Shown here in pieces: positions 1 through 9,499 of a DNA stretch of 64,000 nucleotides. This stretch comes from Rhizorhabdus sp049889055 (GTDB lineage Bacteria > Pseudomonadota > Alphaproteobacteria > Sphingomonadales > Sphingomonadaceae). Within the stretch, counting starts at the first letter, position 1. Each line of letters begins with the position of its first letter. Location of the stretch: assembly GCF_049889055.1 (NCBI RefSeq), contig NZ_JBLTWO010000010.1:62001-126000 (forward strand). Direction: 5' to 3'. Below the pieces are notes generated by a model. The model did no database searches, was not told the DNA's origin, and worked only from the letters and a program-made list of their open reading frames with translations. Made by a program: the position numbers and the translations under genes.

Positions 1-620
1 AGCGGCGCAGACGGATCGTCTAGCATCCGCAACAGAATCGTCTGCACGGTGGCGGCAATGTCAGCCGCACCCGTCGGGCAACCGCGTTGATCGTCGACGA
101 CGCGCAGCCGGGGCGCGGTTTGCGCAACCCGCAGCATCGTCTTCAGGAAATTGTGGCGGTGCACCGACAGGACCCAGGCGGTCCGCAGCACCAGCGCCCT
201 CGCCCTGCCGCCGAGTATCGCGCGCTCGCCCGCCAGCTTCGACGCACCATAGACGCCGAGCGGGGCGACAGGATCGTCGACGGCGTAGGGCCCGGCCTTT
301 GTGCCGTCGAAGACATAGTCGGTCGACAGATGGACGATGGGACGGCCGGCCTCGGCCAGCCACCCCGCCGCTTCGCCATTGATGCGAAAGGCGAGATCGG
401 GCTCCTCCTCGGCGCGATCGACCGCCGTATAGGCGGCGCAGTTGACGATCGCATCGACAGGATGGCGATCCAGATAGGCCCAGATGCTGTCGCGCGACGC
501 GAGGTCGAGGTCTGCGCGCGTCGGGAAGAGAGCGACGGTGCCCTCGGGCCAGGACAATCGCGCCATCTCCAGCCCGACCTGCCCTTGACCGCCCGTGACG
601 AGGATATGGCGCTGGTTCAT
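1..620 (-). CDS. rfbD: dTDP-4-dehydrorhamnose reductase, 3' end cut by window edge
   Basis: Last step of dTDP-L-rhamnose synthesis: NAD(P)H reduction of dTDP-4-dehydro-L-rhamnose in the cytoplasm. Translation of the minus strand gives MNQRHILVTGGQGQVG at the N-terminus (Rossmann glycine motif at residues 9-16), STDYVFDG at about 99-106 and the SDR catalytic YGASK at 124-128. About 206 codons are visible; the family is usually near 290-300 residues, so the C-terminal substrate-binding part lies beyond base 1. The ATG at 618-620 overlaps the stop codon of rfbB (ATGA), indicating translational coupling in an rfbC-rfbB-rfbD operon. The assignment is secure from the motifs and the neighbours. Confidence 0.93.
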   Translation of the reverse strand, partial: MNQRHILVTGGQGQVGLEMARLSWPEGTVALFPTRADLDLASRDSIWAYLDRHPVDAIVNCAAYTAVDRAEEEPDLAFRINGEAAGWLAEAGRPIVHLSTDYVFDGTKAGPYAVDDPVAPLGVYGASKLAGERAILGGRARALVLRTAWVLSVHRHNFLKTMLRVAQTAPRLRVVDDQRGCPTGAADIAATVQTILLRMLDDPSAP

Positions 621-1675
621 CCGGTCGCGAGGCCCAGCCGCTCCGTGGCATAGCGCCTGTCCAGTATCTCCTGCCACCAGGGTCGGTTGTCGAGATACCA
701 GCGCACGGTCCGTTCGATCCCTTCGTCGAACGAGACCTGCGGTTCCCAGCCCAGCTGGTCGCGGATCTTGCTCGCGTCGATCGCATAGCGGCGGTCATGC
801 CCCGGCCGGTCGGCGACGAAGCTGATCTGGCTGGCATAGCCCCGGCCGTCGGCGCGCGGTTGCAGGCGATCGAGCGCGGCGCAGATCGCCTGCACCACCG
901 CGATGTTGCGGCGTTCCGAATTGCCGCCGACATTATAGGTCTCGCCGGGCGTTCCCCGCTCGAAGACGGTGCGCAGGGCGCGGGCATGATCCTCGACATA
1001 GAGCCAGTCGCGGACGTTCGAGCCGTCGCCATAGACGGGCAGTGGCTCCCCGGCGAGCGCACGGATGATGATCAGCGGGATCAACTTTTCGGGAAAATGA
1101 TAGGGCCCGTAATTGTTCGAGCAATTGGTGACGAGCACCGGCAGGCCATAGGTATGCCCCCAGGCCCGAACGAGATGATCGGAGCCAGCCTTGGAAGCCG
1201 AATAGGGCGAGCGCGGATCATAGGCCGTGCTCTCGGTGAACAGGCCTTCGTCGCCCAGCGATCCATAGACCTCGTCGGTCGAGATATGGTGGAAGCGGAA
1301 GGACGCCCGCCGCTCGCCATCGAGCGCGCGCCAATAAGCGAGCGCCTGGTCGAGCAGCGTGTAGGTGCCGACGACGTTCGTCTGGATGAACGCGCCCGGC
1401 CCGTCGATCGAACGATCGACATGGCTCTCGGCGGCGAGATGGGCAACGATGTCGGGCTGGAATTCGGCCAACAGCGAGCGGACCCGCTCGGCATCGCAGA
1501 TGTCGCCCTGGACGAAACGATAGCGGGGATTGTTGCCGACCGGCGCGAGCGAGGTCAGCACACCGGCATAGGTCAGCTTGTCGAGGTTGAGCACCTCGTG
1601 CGTCGTCTCGCCGATCAGGTGGCGGATCAGCGCGGAGCCGATGAAACCCGCCCCGCCGGTGACCAGGATACGCAT
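617..1675 (-). CDS. rfbB: dTDP-glucose 4,6-dehydratase
   Basis: Converts dTDP-D-glucose to dTDP-4-dehydro-6-deoxy-D-glucose, the second step of dTDP-rhamnose synthesis, using tightly bound NAD. An extended SDR of about 352 residues, the normal length: GGAGFIG near residue 7, STDEVYG near 132 and YSASK near 158. Two starts are possible: a GTG at 1681 that overlaps the rfbC stop, and the ATG at 1675. The ATG is preferred because GGAGG sits 7 nt upstream of it, whereas it abuts the GTG, and because the protein then begins MRILVTGG as in the family. Middle gene of the rfbC-rfbB-rfbD operon. Confidence 0.95.
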   Translation of the reverse strand: MRILVTGGAGFIGSALIRHLIGETTHEVLNLDKLTYAGVLTSLAPVGNNPRYRFVQGDICDAERVRSLLAEFQPDIVAHLAAESHVDRSIDGPGAFIQTNVVGTYTLLDQALAYWRALDGERRASFRFHHISTDEVYGSLGDEGLFTESTAYDPRSPYSASKAGSDHLVRAWGHTYGLPVLVTNCSNNYGPYHFPEKLIPLIIIRALAGEPLPVYGDGSNVRDWLYVEDHARALRTVFERGTPGETYNVGGNSERRNIAVVQAICAALDRLQPRADGRGYASQISFVADRPGHDRRYAIDASKIRDQLGWEPQVSFDEGIERTVRWYLDNRPWWQEILDRRYATERLGLATG

Positions 1676-1677
1676 CG

Positions 1678-2286
1678 TCACTCCTCCGAAAGCGGGCCGA
1701 GCGGCACGCCGTCATAGTGAAAGGGACTGGCCCAGCCGAGGAGGGGAGGCAAGACCGAATCCTTGTCCGACAGGATCGGTCCGGACGACGGGAGCGGCCA
1801 GTCTATGGCGAGGGTCGGACAGTCCCACGCGATGCCGCCGTCGGTCTCTGGGGCATAGACGTCCGACACCTTGTAACTGACCTCGCAGTCCGGCTCGAGC
1901 GTCACGAAGGCATGGCCGAAGCCGACCGGGATGTAGAGCTGGTCGCCATTGTCTGCGGACAATTCAGCCGCGACATGCCGGCCATAGGTCGGCGACCCGG
2001 CGCGAAGATCGACCGCATAGTCGATTATCCGCCCACGGACGCAGCGAACCAGCTTAGCCTGCGCATGCGGGGGCGCCTGGAAATGAATGCCACGAAGGGT
2101 TCCCACGTGCCGCGAATAGCTGTGATTGTCCTGGACGAAGAGGTCGGGAACGCCGAGATCGACGAAGCGGTCCCGGCGATATGTCTCGGAAAACCAACCA
2201 CGATCATCGCCGAAGCGGCGGGTCTTGATCAATCTGACGGGCAATATACGGCTCCTGCCATCGAACCTGCGCCGGTTCGCAGGCAT
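1678..2286 (-). CDS. rfbC: dTDP-4-dehydrorhamnose 3,5-epimerase
   Basis: Epimerises dTDP-4-dehydro-6-deoxyglucose at C3 and C5, the third step to dTDP-L-rhamnose. A cupin-fold protein with the family motifs GDDRGWFSETY near the N-terminus, LRGIHFQ (catalytic histidine region) and the IPVGFGHAF segment. The open frame extends upstream to 2352, but the extra 22 residues are unlike the family; the ATG at 2286 has AGGGG five nt upstream and gives about 202 residues, close to the usual 180-200. First gene of the rfbCBD operon. rfbA (glucose-1-phosphate thymidylyltransferase) is not upstream of it, unlike the rhsACBD order of sphingan clusters. Confidence 0.92.
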   Translation of the reverse strand: MPANRRRFDGRSRILPVRLIKTRRFGDDRGWFSETYRRDRFVDLGVPDLFVQDNHSYSRHVGTLRGIHFQAPPHAQAKLVRCVRGRIIDYAVDLRAGSPTYGRHVAAELSADNGDQLYIPVGFGHAFVTLEPDCEVSYKVSDVYAPETDGGIAWDCPTLAIDWPLPSSGPILSDKDSVLPPLLGWASPFHYDGVPLGPLSEE

Positions 2287-2352
2287 TGCCGCCCCTGTCC
2301 AGTGCCGAGGTGACACCATCATAATTTCCCGAGCCATATTGCGGCGCACCAA

Positions 2353-2493
2353 AGGCTGCAGTACCAGTGCCTTCTGTGTGGGGACAGGTCAAACATACTT
2401 CATGGCATTGATATTACATAATAATTATAGCTGCGTGACGCGGCATTTTCCGGTCGCGCCATCGAGCCAGCGTGTTTTGAGAGCACGCGGCGC
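2353..2493. promoter_or_regulatory. AT-rich divergent promoter region
   Basis: The gap between rfbC (minus) and the first glycosyltransferase (plus) contains an AT-rich block at about 2395-2432 (TTGATATTACATAATAATTA), which stands out in this GC-rich window. It is the only place from which both divergent units could be read, so it probably carries their promoters. No convincing -35/-10 pair with 17-bp spacing could be fixed by eye. Confidence 0.4.
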
Positions 2494-4839
2494 ATGAAGC
2501 TCGGCAGAAAGCTTTTGCGGAAGCTCGGCGGACAGCCGTCCGATCCGAGACGCGATGTGCCGTCCTCCGGCGCAGCGGGAGGGCTGGTCGCGTCCGGCGA
2601 CGCGGCGCGCGGTCGCGGAGACTGGGCCGCAGCGGCGGCCGCTTATCGCGCCGCGCTGGAGGAACAGCCCGATCTCGCGGCGATCTGGGTACAACTCGGT
2701 CATGCGGAAAAGGAGCGCGGGGCGGCCAACGCGGCGCTGGAAGCCTATGGCGAGGCGACGAAGCTGCGGCCATTGGAGGCCGACGCCTTCGTTCATCTCG
2801 CACATCTGCAGAAGCGCATGGGGCTTGTCGACAAGGCGATCCTTTCCTTCCTCCATGCCCTTCACGCCGGCGACTGCAGCCCGGAGACCAGCGACGAGCT
2901 GCTCTGGCTGATCAACCACCGCCCCCGGCACAAGCAGCGCGAGACGCTGCCGGCGCTGCTCAAGCGGGCGGTCGCGCCGCTCGCACCCCGTAAGGGCGAG
3001 CTGCCGCTGCTGACACAGCTTCGCGCGATCCTGACCGAGGACATGGCGGAGCCCGTCAGCACGGGCGAACAGCGGCATACGCTGGTTTTCGATATATCCG
3101 ATCTGATTGCCTATTATCGCAATGCGCGCCTGCCGACCGGGATCCAGCGCGTCCAGATCGAAACGATCGAGGGCGCGGTTCAGGAGGGCGGCGACCGCGA
3201 CATAAGGCTGTGCTGCTTCATCGACGGGCGCGAAGACTGGCTCGAGCTTCCGCTGGAGCATATGCGCGCCATCGCCCGGCTGAGCACCGCCAGCGGCGAT
3301 CGCACCGCGCCCGAATGGGTCGAGGCGATGGACCGGCTGCGGCTGTTCCTGTCGCTGACAGAGCCGTTCGACTTCCCGCAAGGCGCATCGCTGATCAATC
3401 TCGGCACCAGCTGGTGGCTGCAGAACTACTTTCTCTATGTGCGCGAGGCCAAGGCGAAGCGCGGCATCCGCTACGTCCCCTTCGTCCACGACATGATCCC
3501 GATCATCACCCCCGAACATTGCGTGCGTGGGCTGACTCAGGACTTCATCAGCTGGGTGATCGGGGTGTTCGATCATGCCGACCATTTCCTGGTCAATTCG
3601 GATGCAACCCGCGACGACCTGATCGCAGTGGCGGCGCAGCTCGGCTACACCGTCGACCGCGACGATGTCGCCGTGATCGCGCTCGACACCGACTTCCGCA
3701 AGCCGGAGCGCAAGCGTCTGCCCGACAGCGCGCTTGGACAATGGTCTCTCGAAGCCGATGATTTCGTCCTGTTCGTGTCGACGATCGAATCGCGCAAGGG
3801 CCACCTGATCGCGTTCGAGGCCTGGGCCGAGCTGATCGCCCGCCATGGTCCCTCGGCGGTGCCGAAGCTGGTCTGCGTCGGCAACCAGGGCTGGCTGAAC
3901 AGCCAGATCTATCAGCGCCTGACCGACGATCCGGTGCTGGCGGAGCGGGTGACGATGCTGTCGCGCCTGTCCGACGAGGAACTGGCGCTGCTCTATCGCA
4001 GCTGCCGCTTCACCCTCTATCCGAGCCTCTACGAAGGCTGGGGCCTGCCGGTGACCGAGTCGCTCTGTTACGGCAAGGTCCCGCTGATCTCGGACGCAGC
4101 CTCGCTACCGCAGGCCGGCGGCGATTTTGCGGTCTATGTCGAGGCGGGATCTGTACAATCGCTGGTCGAGGCCGCAGACCGGCTGATGTTCGATGGCGCC
4201 TATCGCCACACGCTGGAAGCCCGCATCGCAGCGGACTTCAAGCCGCGTTCCTGGAGCGATCTCGCCCGGCAGATCGGCCAGGATCTCGACCGGTTCGCAC
4301 TGCGCGACGCAGGCAAGCCGCTCGCCCTTCCGAATACGCCGGCGCGGATCGGCGCATGGCACGCGCTGACCCGGAACGAGGAGGTGCGGATCTGGCGCGG
4401 GATGAAGACTGCGGAGATCTACCGCAGCAATCTCGGCTGGCATCCGCCCGAGCATCGGGGCTGTCGGATCAAGAGCGACGGCGCCGCGTTGACGCTTCCC
4501 ATGCCAGCGCATGAGACGGCCGTCCGGATGCTGTTCCAGTTCGGGGGGGACGAGCAGTTTCCCTGCCAGTGGACGCTTGGCTACGGCACGGAGCTGATGT
4601 CGGGGGATATCGGCATTCACGAGGATAAGTGGGTCAGCTGCGATCTTCCTGCCTCTGCCGCACCTTATGCGCTCGACATCCGCTTCGACGCCCTGCCCGC
4701 TGCCGATGGAACGCTGCCGACCTATTTCGTGCGCGGCTTCTTCCTGCTCGCGGCCGAAGACACGACGGCGCGGCTCGATTTCATCGAAGCCGTGGCGCTG
4801 AACAGGCTCGATGCGCTGAGTGCCTTTCGCGACAGGTGA
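2494..4839 (+). CDS. TPR-containing family 4 glycosyltransferase
   Basis: A 781-residue cytoplasmic enzyme likely to transfer a nucleotide-activated sugar to a growing surface glycan. It has an N-terminal TPR-like region (about 30-130, with AIWVQLGH), a GT-B N-domain starting at about 197 (VFDISDLIAYYRNARLPTG), VPFVHDMIPII in the middle and the GT4 donor-site motif EGWGLPVTES near 514. Residues from about 610 to the end form a separate beta-rich domain of unknown role. Together with the next gene it starts the plus-strand export unit. The TPR segment resembles that of the large glycosyltransferase ending at 13097. Sugar specificity cannot be read from sequence. The start lacks a strong ribosome-binding site. 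Confidence 0.82.
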   Translation: MKLGRKLLRKLGGQPSDPRRDVPSSGAAGGLVASGDAARGRGDWAAAAAAYRAALEEQPDLAAIWVQLGHAEKERGAANAALEAYGEATKLRPLEADAFVHLAHLQKRMGLVDKAILSFLHALHAGDCSPETSDELLWLINHRPRHKQRETLPALLKRAVAPLAPRKGELPLLTQLRAILTEDMAEPVSTGEQRHTLVFDISDLIAYYRNARLPTGIQRVQIETIEGAVQEGGDRDIRLCCFIDGREDWLELPLEHMRAIARLSTASGDRTAPEWVEAMDRLRLFLSLTEPFDFPQGASLINLGTSWWLQNYFLYVREAKAKRGIRYVPFVHDMIPIITPEHCVRGLTQDFISWVIGVFDHADHFLVNSDATRDDLIAVAAQLGYTVDRDDVAVIALDTDFRKPERKRLPDSALGQWSLEADDFVLFVSTIESRKGHLIAFEAWAELIARHGPSAVPKLVCVGNQGWLNSQIYQRLTDDPVLAERVTMLSRLSDEELALLYRSCRFTLYPSLYEGWGLPVTESLCYGKVPLISDAASLPQAGGDFAVYVEAGSVQSLVEAADRLMFDGAYRHTLEARIAADFKPRSWSDLARQIGQDLDRFALRDAGKPLALPNTPARIGAWHALTRNEEVRIWRGMKTAEIYRSNLGWHPPEHRGCRIKSDGAALTLPMPAHETAVRMLFQFGGDEQFPCQWTLGYGTELMSGDIGIHEDKWVSCDLPASAAPYALDIRFDALPAADGTLPTYFVRGFFLLAAEDTTARLDFIEAVALNRLDALSAFRDR

Positions 4840-4881
4840 AGCCCTCTTGCCCCGCGCCCGGCCTTCGCCGATAGCGCTGGC

Positions 4882-6150
4882 ATGACAACGCGCGAGAGGG
4901 CCGCTCTGGCATCGGGGCTACAGGTGCTGCCCGACGGGATCGAGATCATTCTCGACATCTCCCGCCTTCTGTCGCGCATGTTGCACGCGATGCCGACGGG
5001 GATCGACCGGGTCGAGCTGGTCTATGCCCGCCAGCTGCTGGACAAGGCACCCAATAGACTGCATTTCGCAGCAATTAGCCCGCTCGGCGGCTACGGCCGG
5101 CTGCCGCTAGACGCTGTATTGCGCTTCCTCGACGAGACCGAGGAACGCTGGGCCAGCGCCCGGACTCCGTCACGTCGCGAACTGACCATCGCCGCGGCAC
5201 GGACCCTCGCCCGGCTTCGCCCGCGCGCAGTCCCGCGTCCGGCAGCCGGTGCTCGCCGCTATTATCTGCAGGCGTCCCCGCACCATCTGGATCGACCGGA
5301 TCGGGTGCGGGCAAAGCTGCGCAGCGAAGGCGCACGCTTTCTGTGTCTGGTGCACGACCTCATCCCGATCGAATATCCGGAATATGCCCGGCCCAACGGC
5401 GCCGCGACCCATCGCCGTCGGATCGAGACGCTGGGCGCCTGCGCGGACGGGCTGATCGCGAACAGCCAGGCCACAGCCGACTCCGTGACCGCCTTCCTGC
5501 GCGAGCGGACGCCGGCCATGCGCGTCGCCCATCTCGGTTGCGACCCGCTGCCTTCGGACGCGGGACTGCCCGCCGGCCTCACGCCGCCCTATTTCGTGGT
5601 CCTGAGCACGATCGAACCGCGCAAGAACCATCTCCTCCTCCTCAATCTCTGGCGGCGGATGATCGAGACGCTCGGTCCGGATGCCACGCCGCACCTGGCG
5701 ATCGTCGGGCGGCGCGGCTGGGAGAATGAGAATGTCGTCGACATGCTCGAACGCTGCGACAGCATTCGCGGCCATGTCCATGAACTGTCCGGCCTGCCCG
5801 ATCGCGCGGTAGGCACCCTGTTACGCAACGCCCGCGCGCTGCTGTGTCCGTCCTTCGCCGAGGGCTTCGGCATGCCGGTGACCGAAGCACTGCTGAGCGG
5901 CACCCCAGTCCTCTGCAGCGACCTGCCCGCATTGCGCGAGGCCGGCGGCTCTGTCCCCGATTTCCTCGATCCGCTCAACGGACCGGGCTGGCTGTCGGCG
6001 ATCACCGATTATGCGCGGGACGGTTCCGCCGCGCGATTGCGACAGATGGAACGCATGCGGGACTGGACACCACCCACATGGGACGCGCATATCGCCACCG
6101 TGCTTGACCTTGTTCGCGACATCGATGCGCGCGGAGACATGGCGAAATGA
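4882..6150 (+). CDS. family 4 glycosyltransferase
   Basis: A 422-residue GT-B fold glycosyltransferase. It shares the layout of the preceding enzyme without the TPR and C-terminal domains: IILDISRLLSRMLHAMPTGI near the N-terminus, LVHDLIPIEYPEY, STIEPRKNH at the start of the C-domain, and the donor-site motif EGFGMPVTEAL near 327. The two genes look like paralogues. Its stop codon overlaps the start of the ABC permease (ATGA), so glycosyl transfer and export are translationally coupled. Donor and acceptor unknown. Confidence 0.85.
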   Translation: MTTRERAALASGLQVLPDGIEIILDISRLLSRMLHAMPTGIDRVELVYARQLLDKAPNRLHFAAISPLGGYGRLPLDAVLRFLDETEERWASARTPSRRELTIAAARTLARLRPRAVPRPAAGARRYYLQASPHHLDRPDRVRAKLRSEGARFLCLVHDLIPIEYPEYARPNGAATHRRRIETLGACADGLIANSQATADSVTAFLRERTPAMRVAHLGCDPLPSDAGLPAGLTPPYFVVLSTIEPRKNHLLLLNLWRRMIETLGPDATPHLAIVGRRGWENENVVDMLERCDSIRGHVHELSGLPDRAVGTLLRNARALLCPSFAEGFGMPVTEALLSGTPVLCSDLPALREAGGSVPDFLDPLNGPGWLSAITDYARDGSAARLRQMERMRDWTPPTWDAHIATVLDLVRDIDARGDMAK

Positions 6151-6941
6151 CCGCCGTCCGCTCTTCCTTCTACGACGATCTGACGCATCAGATGAACGTC
6201 GTGGGGGCGCTCGTCCTGCGCGAGTTGCACACGCGCTTCGGCCGCAACAACATCGGCTATCTGTGGATGATCGGCGAGCCGATGATGCTGGCGACGGTTG
6301 TCGGCGCAATCCACGCCTTTCAGCCGGGGCATCTCGGCTCAACGATACCGCCGGTGGCCCTTTCTGTCGTCGGCTATTGCATCTTCATTATTTTTCGCGG
6401 CGTTTTCAATCGAGCCGAGAGCATCATCGAGAGCAACCTGCCCTTGATGTATCACCGCATGGTTTCGGTTCTGAACCTCTCCATTGCGCGTGTCGTGGTG
6501 GAAACAGCGGGCTGTGTCACCACGTTCATCATTCTTTATTCGTTGCTCATTCTCCTCGGCTTCGCCCAGCTACCGGCGCGGCCGCTATATGCCATGGGCG
6601 GCATCGCCATGATGGTCTGGATATCGTTCGCATTGGGTCTCAACGTCACGGCAGTGACCTTCGAGCGACCAACGCTGCAGCGATTGGTCCACCCAATATC
6701 CTACTTCATGATGCCTCTGTCGGGCGCTTTCTTTGTTGTGGACTGGCTTCCGCCAGCCCTGCAAAAAGCCCTGGACTGGATTCCTATGGTCAATATCTTC
6801 GAAATCATCCGCTATGGGATGTTCGAAGTCGCTTCGTCGCAACATCTCTATCCGGGCTATGCGGTGGCTTGGTGCGCTGTGTTTACTTACACCGGCCTGC
6901 TGGGCATCCGCCGGCTTCGCAAGCGCATACACGTCCGCTAA
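6147..6941 (+). CDS. ABC-2 type polysaccharide export permease (KpsM-like)
   Basis: Inner-membrane permease of an ABC-2 exporter for capsule-type or O-antigen-type polysaccharide. It has 264 residues, the usual size of KpsM/CtrC/BexB proteins, with several hydrophobic segments and the family signature RELHTRFGRNNIGYLW at 25-40. Coupled by ATGA overlap to the upstream glycosyltransferase and followed after 29 bp by a KpsE-like gene. The matching ATPase (KpsT/CtrD) would be expected next to it but is absent from the window. Base composition is somewhat more AT-rich than the neighbours. Confidence 0.85.
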   Translation: MTAVRSSFYDDLTHQMNVVGALVLRELHTRFGRNNIGYLWMIGEPMMLATVVGAIHAFQPGHLGSTIPPVALSVVGYCIFIIFRGVFNRAESIIESNLPLMYHRMVSVLNLSIARVVVETAGCVTTFIILYSLLILLGFAQLPARPLYAMGGIAMMVWISFALGLNVTAVTFERPTLQRLVHPISYFMMPLSGAFFVVDWLPPALQKALDWIPMVNIFEIIRYGMFEVASSQHLYPGYAVAWCAVFTYTGLLGIRRLRKRIHVR

Positions 6942-6970
6942 TGTCTCAGCCTGCAACTTCTGGATAATCG

Positions 6971-8137
6971 ATGCACGGAATCATCAAGCCGCACTCCGCC
7001 GACGCGCTCGTCGAGCGTCCGCACTGGTCGGAGAACGTCCGTGCCTGGTCGGGGCGGAACAAATGGTTCCTCGCGATCGTGGTCGTTCCGACGCTTCTGG
7101 CGGCGCTCTATTATTATATCGTAGCGGCCGACCAATATCAGTCGGAAGCGCATTTCATCGTCCGTACCGCTGATGCCTCGCCGATGCCGACGAGCGGCTT
7201 TAGTCAGTTTCTAGGCCTTGGCGGGGGCATGTCGCCCTCCCGAAGCGAGGCAATGAGCGTCAATGACTATCTGGATTCACAGCAGGTCGTGAGCAGGATC
7301 AACGACAAGCTGAATCTTGTCGAACGCTTCCGTCGGCCCGAAGCGGATGTGGCGACGCGGCTGTGGTTCTCGCAGCCCACGCCCGAGATGCTGCTGCGCT
7401 ATTACCGTCGGCAGGTCAGTGTAAAATATAATCAGGACTCCGGTATCACCAGCTTGCAGGTGCGCGCGTTCCGCCCGTCCGACAGCTATGCGATCATCAA
7501 CGAACTGCTGGCGCTGGGCGAGGGCCGGGTCAACGAGATCAACCGACGCAGCCAGACCGATCAGCTCGCGAGCGCGCGGCGGCAGCTGGCCGAGGCCGAG
7601 CAGGGCCTGCTCGAAATCCAGTCGAAAATGACCAGCTTCCGTCAGGCGCGAGGTGATCTCGACCCCGAGGGTTCGGGCAAGGCGCAGATCGGCCTCGTTG
7701 CGACGCTGGAGGGCCAACTCACCAACGCGCGGGCCCAGCTCAATGCGATGAAGGGCATCATCGCCCCTTCGAGCCCGCAATATGTCGCGACCCTGGCCCG
7801 CGTTCGCGCGCTGGAGGCGCAGGTCGCCGGCCAGTCGGGCAAGCTGACCAGTGGCGGCGGAGCCATCGCCGCCCGACTTGGCAATTATCAGGACCTGCAG
7901 ATCCGGCAAGAATTCGCCGCCAAACGATACGAAGTCGCAGCCGCCAATCTCGAAAAAGCGCGCGATGCCGCGATGAAGCAGCAACTCTACATCGTCCGCG
8001 TGGTCGATCCGAACATGCCGGTGAAGTCGGAGTTTCCCAAAAGGGGCGAAACCCTGCTGACGATCTTCCTGTCGCTACTGGTCGCTTACGGCATCGGCTG
8101 GCTTCTGGCAGCAGGCGTCCGCGAGCATTCACTGTGA
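6971..8137 (+). CDS. capsule export inner-membrane protein (KpsE/CtrB/BexC-like)
   Basis: Polysaccharide co-polymerase type protein spanning inner membrane and periplasm, which links the ABC exporter to the outer-membrane channel. 388 residues: N-terminal transmembrane segment near 31-50 (FLAIVVVPTLLAALYYYIV), a Wzz-like periplasmic start (DQYQSEAHFIVRT), a long coiled-coil-prone helical region (about 190-340) and a C-terminal transmembrane segment near 362-382. The PVKSEFPKR sequence just before the last segment matches the proline-rich junction seen in the family. It belongs with the KpsM-like permease; no KpsD/Wza exporter is present here. Confidence 0.85.
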   Translation: MHGIIKPHSADALVERPHWSENVRAWSGRNKWFLAIVVVPTLLAALYYYIVAADQYQSEAHFIVRTADASPMPTSGFSQFLGLGGGMSPSRSEAMSVNDYLDSQQVVSRINDKLNLVERFRRPEADVATRLWFSQPTPEMLLRYYRRQVSVKYNQDSGITSLQVRAFRPSDSYAIINELLALGEGRVNEINRRSQTDQLASARRQLAEAEQGLLEIQSKMTSFRQARGDLDPEGSGKAQIGLVATLEGQLTNARAQLNAMKGIIAPSSPQYVATLARVRALEAQVAGQSGKLTSGGGAIAARLGNYQDLQIRQEFAAKRYEVAAANLEKARDAAMKQQLYIVRVVDPNMPVKSEFPKRGETLLTIFLSLLVAYGIGWLLAAGVREHSL

Positions 8138-8256
8138 GTGCTCATTCATGTCAACAAAACCACATTCACGCGGCAGAGCGCATCCACTGCGCTCACTACC
8201 TGCGCCCGTGATGCGCCTTGTCCGGTCTTCGTCCATCGAAGCGGGAGGCCATGGCG

Positions 8257-9405
8257 ATGAAATACAGCAATCTCCTCCATACCCTTCTATCGAGGAATGG
8301 GCGGACACCGGCAGCAACGAAGGGCAACCCGCGATTGATCGACGGAATGGACCAAGCGATTCAGACTCAGCTTACTCCGGCCGATATCGTGGATGGATAT
8401 CAGGCTGTTCTGGGACGCGAGCCCGAAAATGCGCACGTCATCGAGCATCACCAAGAGCTTGGCGATCGAATCGCTCTGTTGGTCGCGCTGGTGCGCTCTA
8501 CAGAATATCAGTCACGGTTGAATGCGTTCCGCCACCAGGATGGTGGAATCAAGATAGAAGATCTTGACGAGGTTGCCGCAGATTTCGAGCGCGGCAACGG
8601 TGATCGATGGCGCGGCAAATCCCTGATTTTGCCGGAGTGGTTTGACGCGACGCTAGATCCGCTAGGACAAGATTATTCCCACCAGATGCTCAGGCTGTGG
8701 GAAACGATAACCGGGCGACAGGGATATGACCCGCTCCGGAACGAGGACACACCCGAAATCGCTGAACTCGATGCGATCTATAGACCCGCCTTCTATGCTT
8801 CGGGAGACAGCCATTTCGCGGGCGCGCAGTTGATGGCGATGGGTCATATCATCATGCGAAGCGGCGTCCGTCCCGGCGACCGGGTGCTCGAATATGGGGC
8901 GGGCTACGGCCAGACAGCTTTGGCACTCGCAAGGCTCGGTGCAAGAGTCGACACGGTCGACGTAAATCCACATTTTTGCAACGCGGTGGCGACGGCGGCG
9001 GAGCGTTATTCGGTCGATCTGAGACCGCATGTCGGTCAATTCGGATTAAATCCAGCGGGCATTGCCAATGCCTATTCCCTGATCTTCTTTTACGAGAGCT
9101 TCCACCACTGCATAGATTTCAAAGAATTTATATCAAGGCTTCCTATGCTACTAAAGGATTCAGGGAAGATTATATTGGCAGGCGAGCCAATTTTCGATCA
9201 GCTATGCCCAGAATTACCTTATCTCTGGGGTTTTCGTCTGGATTGGGAGAACGTCGCGGTTATGCGCATTCGCGGATGGCTCGAACTCGGCTTCCAGAAG
9301 GATTTTCTGCTTTCTTTATTTGATCAGAATGGCTTCCGCTGCAACCACTACCATGATCCCAACTCGCATTGGGCCCAGGTTTACGAGTTTCAGCGCAGAT
9401 TATAG
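8257..9405 (+). CDS. SAM-dependent methyltransferase with DUF4214-like N-terminus
   Basis: A class I methyltransferase of about 382 residues: motif I VLEYGAGYGQTALALARLG near 210, followed by VDTVDVNPHF (acidic ribose-binding loop). The N-terminal part carries VDGYQAVLGREPENAHVIEH, similar to the DUF4214-type segments common in glycan-cluster proteins. The ATG at 8257 is chosen because GGGAGG ends 8 nt before it; upstream in-frame starts lack this. Codon and base use are clearly AT-richer than the flanks, especially in the 3' half, pointing to separate acquisition. It probably methylates a sugar of the exported glycan; the target is unknown. Confidence 0.75.
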   Translation: MKYSNLLHTLLSRNGRTPAATKGNPRLIDGMDQAIQTQLTPADIVDGYQAVLGREPENAHVIEHHQELGDRIALLVALVRSTEYQSRLNAFRHQDGGIKIEDLDEVAADFERGNGDRWRGKSLILPEWFDATLDPLGQDYSHQMLRLWETITGRQGYDPLRNEDTPEIAELDAIYRPAFYASGDSHFAGAQLMAMGHIIMRSGVRPGDRVLEYGAGYGQTALALARLGARVDTVDVNPHFCNAVATAAERYSVDLRPHVGQFGLNPAGIANAYSLIFFYESFHHCIDFKEFISRLPMLLKDSGKIILAGEPIFDQLCPELPYLWGFRLDWENVAVMRIRGWLELGFQKDFLLSLFDQNGFRCNHYHDPNSHWAQVYEFQRRL

Positions 9406-9499
9406 GTTTCACCGACGCCTATCGAATCCCACCATGAAAAGGCAGTCGACAGATGCGGATCACATTGTCGATGACCGGCGCATCACGGAGAGATCTTAA

